From Nocardia amikacinitolerans NBRC 108937 (GTDB taxonomy: Bacteria > Actinomycetota > Actinomycetes > Mycobacteriales > Mycobacteriaceae), in assembly GCF_001612615.1 (NCBI RefSeq), contig NZ_BDAU01000014.1, forward strand, positions 124,001 through 188,000: a stretch of 64,000 nt of DNA, in the 5' to 3' direction. Position numbers and translations under genes: made by a program. Positions 60,701 through 64,000 of this stretch are shown here, in pieces. Each line of letters begins with the position of its first letter. Position 1 is the first letter of the stretch. The notes under the pieces are model-generated. The model made no database searches, was not told where the DNA came from, and saw nothing but the letters and a program-made list of their open reading frames with translations.

Positions 60701-63700
60701 GCGTCTGGCGTGAGATCGACGTCGACGTCCACCGGCAGGTTCTGCGCCCGCATCCGCCGGATGTCGCGCCACTCCTCCCGGCGCGAGACGGCCTCGGCGC
60801 GCTCGGCCAGCAGTCGATCGAGCTCGGCCTGTTCCCTGGCGGACAACGACCGAGGGGCCGTCGGCGCCGAATCCGGCTGCGACGACGGCTCGGCGGGCAC
60901 CAGACGCGCGCCACCCGAGGAATCGGAATCCGGAGTCGGCTCCGGCCGCGCCGACCTGCCCGCACCGTCGCCGTCCTCGTCGGGGCCCGAGTCGTCGTCG
61001 GTACTCGAATCGGACTGCTGTGCAGACTTTTCCGATCCATCGTCGTTCGGCTCACCCGGATCCGGCATCCCCACCGGAGGCTGCTGCGGCGGCTTCTTCC
61101 CGCCGCCGCCGGCATCGGGCTCGGACGGGAGCTGGGAGGGCGGCCGCGGGATGGCTCCCTCGGCGAGGGCGCGGCGCGCGTTCGCCACCAGGGTCTCGTG
61201 GATGACACGCGCCGGTTCGCTCGCGGCGTCGCCGTTCAGCTCGACCTCGGCGAAGCCCTCCGGGATCGCCTCACCCGGGTTGAACGCACCGTCGTCGTGG
61301 AAGCTGTAGCCGCTGAGCTGGCGAATCCAGGTGTGGTAGCCCTCGCCACCCGCGGCGAGGTGCGCGGCCGCGAACTCCTCTTCGTAGCGGCGACGCAGCA
61401 CATCTTCGATCGTCGCGCGGGTTTGTTCGGACGACAGATAGTCGAGCACGTGGCCGATCTCGTGGACGACCGCGCTGTACGCGGGCCGGCGTTCCATGCT
61501 CGGGTGCTTGAACCCGGCGGCGACATCCATGCTCATCGCAGCCCAGAACAGCTGGGAACTGGTGGCGAGTTGATAGTCGAGAACGACTCGGGCGCCGCCG
61601 TTCTCGTGCTCCCACTGCGTCGCCGCGAAAGCGCTGCGGTGATTTTGCACCGTGAGGATGTCGAGGATCGCCACCGGCGTCCCCGGGTACTTCGTGAGCA
61701 GGTCGTCGATCGCCCTGGCGTACTCCCGGAGCACCTCGGGATCGAGGTGGGGCAGATCGAACCGGAGCACCTGCATGGCACGTCGCTCGCCGAACAGATC
61801 GACGCCGTGCCGTTCGCTCAGTACCCGGACGATCTCAGCGACATCGCGCCGCGACCACTCGTCCCGTGGCGGCTGGTCCGGCGGCTGGATCGCGCGAGGC
61901 GCAGGCTCGGAGTAGGGGTCGGGGTCCTGATCAGGGGGTGTCAGCCGCAGTGGAGGTACGCCAGGGTCCTCGCCCACCGGCTCCGGCGGGCTCAATCGCA
62001 GCGGCTGGGACTCCGAATCATCCGCGGGATCATTCGGCTCGGGCGCCGTCAGCGGCGGCACCTGTGGCGGCTTCTTCCCGCCACCACCCGCATCGGGCTC
62101 GGGCGGCGAGACGGCCGCGACCTCGTCGGTGGTCCGGGAATCAGGTTGGTGTACAGCGGATTCGGGTGCGCTGCTGGACACCGGTGCGTTGCCCGGAGAG
62201 CGATCACCGGCGGCCTCGGCCGGTGCGTCCGCTTCGGGGACGACGGTGGCGCGGATCAACCAGTGGCCGTCGTTGCCGAGGCTGCGGACGGTGTCGACGC
62301 GCATGTGCAGGCCGCGGCCGAGCATCATGACCGGGACCGGCATGCCCGACGGCAGGAAGCGGTTCATGAACAGGGCGGGTGTGCCCGCGGGGACGGTCAG
62401 TTCGAGGTGGAAGCGGCCGCCGTAGATCGGGGGTGTCTCGCCGAGCGCCAGCTGCGGGAATTCCGTGAGCTGGTGCAGGGAGCCGATCACGTCGCCGGAC
62501 ATGTCCAGCGAGTTCTCGGGACGGACGTAGGTCATCACCGCGGTGTCAGGTAGGCGGAAGCGGGCGAGGACGTCATCGAGAATGTCCACGGCCGCGGCCA
62601 ATTCGGGCGTGAGCTCCGCGTCGCCGCGCAGCGCGGCCTCGATCGCGGCGCGGAACCCGCTGCCCTCGACGTTCAGCGACGCGATGCGCTCCAGCACGGC
62701 GCGCTCGTGCGGGGCGAGCGCGTCGACCACCGCGTCCCAGTTCTCGAACCCGTACCGCAGGCGCGCGCCGAACTGCGGGTTGTCGATCTCGTAGCGGTCC
62801 CCCGCGGTTTCGGGCCGACCGTCCTGCTCGGAGCCCTCGGCGCCACGCCGCAGATCGATAGTCGGGTCGTCGCCGATGGAGGTGGTCGGATCCTGGTTCG
62901 TGCCGCGCTCTTCGGCACTTTCCGGGTTCGGTAGCGGGACCGTCGGATCGTCGGGGCCGATCACACCCGACAACGGCACCGTCGGATCATCCGCACCGTC
63001 CGGACCAACCAACGGAACCGTCGGATCATCGGCACCAATCGCACCCGACAACGGCACCGTCGGATCGTCGACATCATCCGGACCCGGCAACGGAATCGTG
63101 GGATCGTCCGCACCGATCGGACTGCCGAGCGGCACCGTCGCCACATCGTCCGGTGACGGTGCCTGCGGTAGCTGTCCGGGCGACTGGCCCGGTGGCAGCG
63201 AGGGCGGGCTGCTCGGACCGGGGCCCGGCTGCAGCGGGTCGGGGCCGTCGTCGTCGGTGTCCGGGCGTGGCGGCAGCGGCGCGTCGGTGGGCAACGGGGC
63301 GGGCGCGTACCTGATGCCCTTGCGCCAGCCGGTCAGCGGCGGACGCACCGAATCCCAGTCGAAGCCGATGCGGATGGCGTACTGGTTGGCGTCGCGCCAG
63401 GACGCATAGTCGTTGGCGCGCAAGAAGTTCGACTCGGCCAAGGCGTCCTGCAACATCAGCACGTCTTCCGGCCGTGCCTCGTCGCCGATCAACCGCAGCC
63501 AGGCCTCGGCGACATCCGCGACCTCGTCGAGCCGCACGTGCGCTGGCGACCCGTCGACGGGCAGCGCCCGCCGATACACGGCCTCCATGTAGTGATGCTT
63601 GATCTGCGCGATCTGCTCGCGACTGAACGCCTTGACGGAGTTGTCCAGCCGCACCGCGACCTCGGCCGAGATCGCGGCCCGGTCCGGCTTCAGGCCGAGC

Positions 63701-64000
63701 AGCGCCTCGCGGATGTCGTCGACCAATCGGGCCGCGTCGCCGGGCTGTTCGCTGCGCAGGGTGCCGGTCAGGTCCGCGACGACGGCGCTGAGATCCGGGC
63801 CGGGATCGTCGGAGGTGCGCGTCGTCACCTCGATGCGCGCCGACATGTAGTCCTCGACGACACTCGCGATCCGATCCACGATCTCCGCCGCGCGCACCTC
63901 GCGCGCGGCGCCCTCGAACTCGGGCCGGGCGGCGAGATTGGCGGTGATGCGGTCGATATCACCATCGGACTTACGGAACAGCCGGTACTGCTCGCTGGCC
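54799..64000 (-). CDS. Very large modular protein with ART-like region, HEIGH metallopeptidase and proline-rich region (5' end outside window)
   Basis: The frame stays open through base 64000, so the 5' end is missing. The internal GTG at 63897 is not the real start: in-frame sequence upstream (SEQYRLFRKSDGDIDRITANLAAR) matches an internal repeat. Numbering from that GTG: two copies of a helical module (first ~1-190, second ~1630-1830); DDPTVPL repeats ~250-345; ART-like ~367-560; metallopeptidase-like with H812-E-I-G-H816; three helical repeats ~1013-1360; segment with LHDAALARALREN related to the giant's HDQQLANALADP; disordered part with DPRTVHWPG repeats; Arg/Glu/Gly-rich part; proline-rich region ~2236-2830; a small C-terminal domain (~2905-3032). 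Shares several modules with the giant. Probably an ESX-associated polymorphic protein; function unknown. Confidence 0.85.
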   Translation of the reverse strand, partial: ASEQYRLFRKSDGDIDRITANLAARPEFEGAAREVRAAEIVDRIASVVEDYMSARIEVTTRTSDDPGPDLSAVVADLTGTLRSEQPGDAARLVDDIREALLGLKPDRAAISAEVAVRLDNSVKAFSREQIAQIKHHYMEAVYRRALPVDGSPAHVRLDEVADVAEAWLRLIGDEARPEDVLMLQDALAESNFLRANDYASWRDANQYAIRIGFDWDSVRPPLTGWRKGIRYAPAPLPTDAPLPPRPDTDDDGPDPLQPGPGPSSPPSLPPGQSPGQLPQAPSPDDVATVPLGSPIGADDPTIPLPGPDDVDDPTVPLSGAIGADDPTVPLVGPDGADDPTVPLSGVIGPDDPTVPLPNPESAEERGTNQDPTTSIGDDPTIDLRRGAEGSEQDGRPETAGDRYEIDNPQFGARLRYGFENWDAVVDALAPHERAVLERIASLNVEGSGFRAAIEAALRGDAELTPELAAAVDILDDVLARFRLPDTAVMTYVRPENSLDMSGDVIGSLHQLTEFPQLALGETPPIYGGRFHLELTVPAGTPALFMNRFLPSGMPVPVMMLGRGLHMRVDTVRSLGNDGHWLIRATVVPEADAPAEAAGDRSPGNAPVSSSAPESAVHQPDSRTTDEVAAVSPPEPDAGGGGKKPPQVPPLTAPEPNDPADDSESQPLRLSPPEPVGEDPGVPPLRLTPPDQDPDPYSEPAPRAIQPPDQPPRDEWSRRDVAEIVRVLSERHGVDLFGERRAMQVLRFDLPHLDPEVLREYARAIDDLLTKYPGTPVAILDILTVQNHRSAFAATQWEHENGGARVVLDYQLATSSQLFWAAMSMDVAAGFKHPSMERRPAYSAVVHEIGHVLDYLSSEQTRATIEDVLRRRYEEEFAAAHLAAGGEGYHTWIRQLSGYSFHDDGAFNPGEAIPEGFAEVELNGDAASEPARVIHETLVANARRALAEGAIPRPPSQLPSEPDAGGGGKKPPQQPPVGMPDPGEPNDDGSEKSAQQSDSSTDDDSGPDEDGDGAGRSARPEPTPDSDSSGGARLVPAEPSSQPDSAPTAPRSLSAREQAELDRLLAERAEAVSRREEWRDIRRMRAQNLPVDVDVDLTPDALVSTMDELRGKTMRVDEMPARLAAIDALERAAEHFADAESDIARLDDAIAALRDGTSQDEYEALVRERAAAVAEREFWRAKRNDRASRFADILPTLRGADDSLGADLAPTLEHLRNALVGERTIPGVGEDLSTQTPELVGEAELSRRRAQVFKLQRAAEEYERAAARVAEIDRRLGELGRSGTDVEPTLSHEARTEIDRLARERARQVLAVEPWRGMRDDLARRLRVNENELGPGQLDETLAEAAGRTIEASRVSEQARNLNLLREAAERVNAAEDAIDRIQARIAELTGAGREFLDAASARPIVPRVGLVEGDQPRIIVVAPRGGLDNPRALHDAALARALRENASVAHAMTRRDATVEFHEIIADRGEPVRYRRMAGPRREFLEITGPRPLDAGVLLVRWFDAAGRPHEVRPDRPTWRTNRDGGTVPKTFHPRDLPEGVSGWAVNPFQAALEDPFTDNGPGVNKDLLPAIPGGQPIETGPTYEVPFSGLFYHTMRLILETAKLSGFTWYADKNNPGRIRPGFKGHPFFRKKSAEVQPMAREWNVRDLFALPENERWYQASQTAEQRAWALVQRRAELEYERFRGDHSDIDRITDRLARNPAVEGAGRAVRAAELVALVDGLIEDHIEGLPTTRRPGDPGPDLSAAVDEITGHLRDEKTGDAERLVHFVYEELTRGTDVDRKELAGKVADRLDDSAPAFTRAEIAQIKHHLMNAEYLRTDWRTGVVVRQRLDAVVDVALAWQRLIDGDPNDADILMLQDALAESNFLIRNPTAFWNLANEHAVRIGFDWNSNRPPFTEWAKGAKYAPPSREPEHSRYALPPRRTDGGDSAPARPNEAAPSNQPGGEQPHAVDPRTVHWPGAPESASGSELGTGEHSPEASPSSGPVDPGTTRSQGDGENSRGAVDPRTVHWPGGPDTNADVVVDERSPEASEVRPVDPRTAHWPGGRAPESDQGGGGSMPKDVASSEVGPTDPRAKSRPESRSDSEAGEGQAHSDVPDRNGVGGQPPTALEGGSADAGVPQSMDGERSARPEGGDGLARPEGSEGPAQPEARAEADAGEDLSRPEGSARPKSESGQSRSAGVAQAEGGERSGSSEVQSRREERVDSEGGGEPSRSEGGAQAPGDVRSESGEGRPVEGERRSEEDERRPRLDGGAAAGLAAGSGAEEERDPRMPTPVAPFPPVPPLPQPPAPQPPVPPVPPQPPVPPKPPAPPVPPQPSVPPKPPEPPARPQPPVPPRPPVPPAPKPPVPPAPPEPPASPQPPKPPQLPPAPDWPRPPEFPPAPGWPTPPGDPALPEPPTRPGDPPVPQPPVPPVPPQPPVPPVSPRPPVPPVLPKPPVPPEPPAWPQPPKPPQLPPAPDWPRPPEFPPAPGWPTPPGGPGLPAPPTGPGGPSLPGMPSVPPQAPVPPEPPVQLQPPRLPDPPELPDLPVPPQFPPASGWPTSPGDPALPAPPTKPVDPPAPGMPTVPPVPPESPVSPQPPNQPQLPPAPSSPRPPEFPPAPGWPTSPGDPALPAPPTMPADPSVPGMPSAPPQPPGPPQSPVPPQVPVHPEPPVSPQTPVPPESPQPPRLPDPPELPDRPAPPQSPVSPQPPRLPDRPELPDLPTAPEFSPASGWPTPLGDPGSPEPPTRPGGPPVPGTPSVPPVPPQPPESPVSPQPPRLPDRPELPVSPTAPEFPPASGWPTSPGDPALPATPTRPGDPPGPGIPTSPDPSQGWMRPPGGTGLPGMPTLPDPSQGGVSSPNDPSVPGMPTLPDPSPGWVPRPGELGASTLPDPRSVGEPLAGGNGLSGGASGYSPAAPMLPPAVPPASAGRSWSSRAFPRAGFGSGPAESGQRAATGLVVRSHAGVGEFADFDPRTGALRGGGSGGGSVSGLYGFVGDLSVVFYREAGRLLLRAGDRVIDVDAQPIGVYWQQVDDRTNRFVLVDSGVVACDVHYRAVVPDLDFGLLIRDVLCDPDRRSRIFAA
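55400..57190 (-). repeat. Proline-rich region (~600 residues)
   Basis: Repeats of PPxPP and of WPTPPGDPALPxPPTRPGDP-type units, two dozen or more, with Gly/Asp/Trp interruptions. Likely polyproline-II helix spacer that spans a cell envelope. The plus strand reads Gly-rich only as a shadow. Confidence 0.9.
57755..58155 (-). repeat. DPRTVHWPG repeat region
   Basis: Three close copies of VDPRT[VA]HWPG, plus a degenerate fourth (TDPRAKSRPES), spaced ~30-40 residues in a disordered context. Short linear motifs of unknown role. Confidence 0.8.
59820..60860 (-). repeat. Three ~115-residue helical repeats
   Basis: Each unit starts [AE]xxELDRLLAERA-like, has a WR..R motif (EEWRDIRRMRAQNL, EFWRAKRNDRASR, EPWRGMRDDLARR), then a loop before a second coiled-coil part with AERVNAAED/AERAAEHFADAES. 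Coiled-coil scaffold; no catalytic residues seen. Confidence 0.75.
61170..61870 (-). other. HEIGH metallopeptidase-like domain
   Basis: H812-E-I-G-H816 in AVVHEIGHVLDYL, with a later IPEGFAEVE that can supply the third ligand. The part LSGYSFHDDGAFNPGEAIPE is homologous to LTGYSFQADGSLDVYETYAE after the HELGH motif of the giant protein (~18960-19040). Probably zinc-dependent. Confidence 0.65.
62215..62800 (-). other. ADP-ribosyltransferase-like region
   Basis: Order and spacing (helix, VMTYVRPENSLDM, then strand FHLELTVPAGTPALFMNRFLP, then PVMMLGRGLHMRVDTV) resemble ART-exoenzyme folds, where a promoted substrate loop precedes the LPRGxxFRV-type strand. The conserved Arg, STS and ExE are not clearly present, so it may be inactive or only fold-related. 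Confidence 0.35.
62845..63145 (-). repeat. DDPTVPL repeat region
   Basis: Six units of the type xDDPT[VI]PL (last: DDPTIDL), spaced about 13-17 residues, with acidic residues before the Thr. The Thr with a hydrophobic residue at +3 resembles FHA-domain binding sites, so phosphorylation by a Ser/Thr kinase is conceivable. Confidence 0.85.

Noticed and set aside
58072..62553. 4.5-kb plus-strand open frame opposite the right-edge gene
   Set aside because: Antisense shadow; the minus strand has the HEIGH domain and coherent repeats.
63895..63897. GTG taken as the true start of the right-edge gene
   Set aside because: The frame is open to the window edge and the upstream residues match an internal repeat of the same protein.

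Overview
The window is very GC-rich DNA from an actinomycete. Genes are dense, run on one strand, and start at ATG or GTG with translational stop/start overlaps. PE/PPE-like proteins, EspG, EspC- and EspA/E-like substrates and YbaB-like EspL proteins place it in the mycolic-acid group (Nocardia or a near relative) at a type VII secretion (ESX) accessory locus. No membrane core gene (eccB-E, mycP) is present. No tRNA, rRNA, IS element or CRISPR array was seen.

Almost everything is on the minus strand and is read right to left. At the right edge (54799 to past 64000) is the 3' part of a very large modular protein with an ART-like region, an HEIGH metallopeptidase-like domain, helical repeats, a ~600-residue proline-rich region and a small unknown C-terminal domain. 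An OmpR-family response regulator (54097-54771, plus strand) is the only plus-strand gene. It is followed leftwards by a 532-residue protein with two immunity-like domains, a 105-residue helical protein bracketed by two perfect hairpins, a YbaB/EspL-like protein, and then one uninterrupted 43-kb gene (7816-51003) for a 14,395-residue protein. That gene is translationally coupled to a small protein with four CxxC pairs in a DnaJ-type arrangement.

A second minus-strand cluster covers 1-6944: a PPE-like/WxG substrate with two EF-hand loops, EspG, EspH-like and EspL-like helpers, EspC/F-like and EspA/E-like substrates, a PE-PPE pair and a second, truncated EspG. Nearly all junctions overlap or lie within tens of bases, so these genes probably form one or two transcripts making substrates with their own chaperones.

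The 14,395-residue protein is the outstanding object. After a CpnT-like WXG100 N-terminus and a long disordered linker it holds ten papain-fold (glutamine-deamidase toxin-like) modules with Cys/His/Asp or Asn triads. These are interleaved with regulatory and housekeeping domains: two GGDEF-like domains, a 4'-phosphopantetheinyl transferase, a GHKL (RsbW-like) ATPase split by an acidic repeat, sigma-70 region-4-like and LuxR-type helix-turn-helix repeats, a GNAT acetyltransferase, degenerate and intact metallopeptidase copies, and a methyltransferase-like end. About 7 kb of it is two successive two-copy duplications. Inference: this is a secreted or surface polymorphic-toxin-like megaprotein that grew by duplication and domain capture, with ESX helpers, a possible immunity protein and a CxxC-rich partner beside it.
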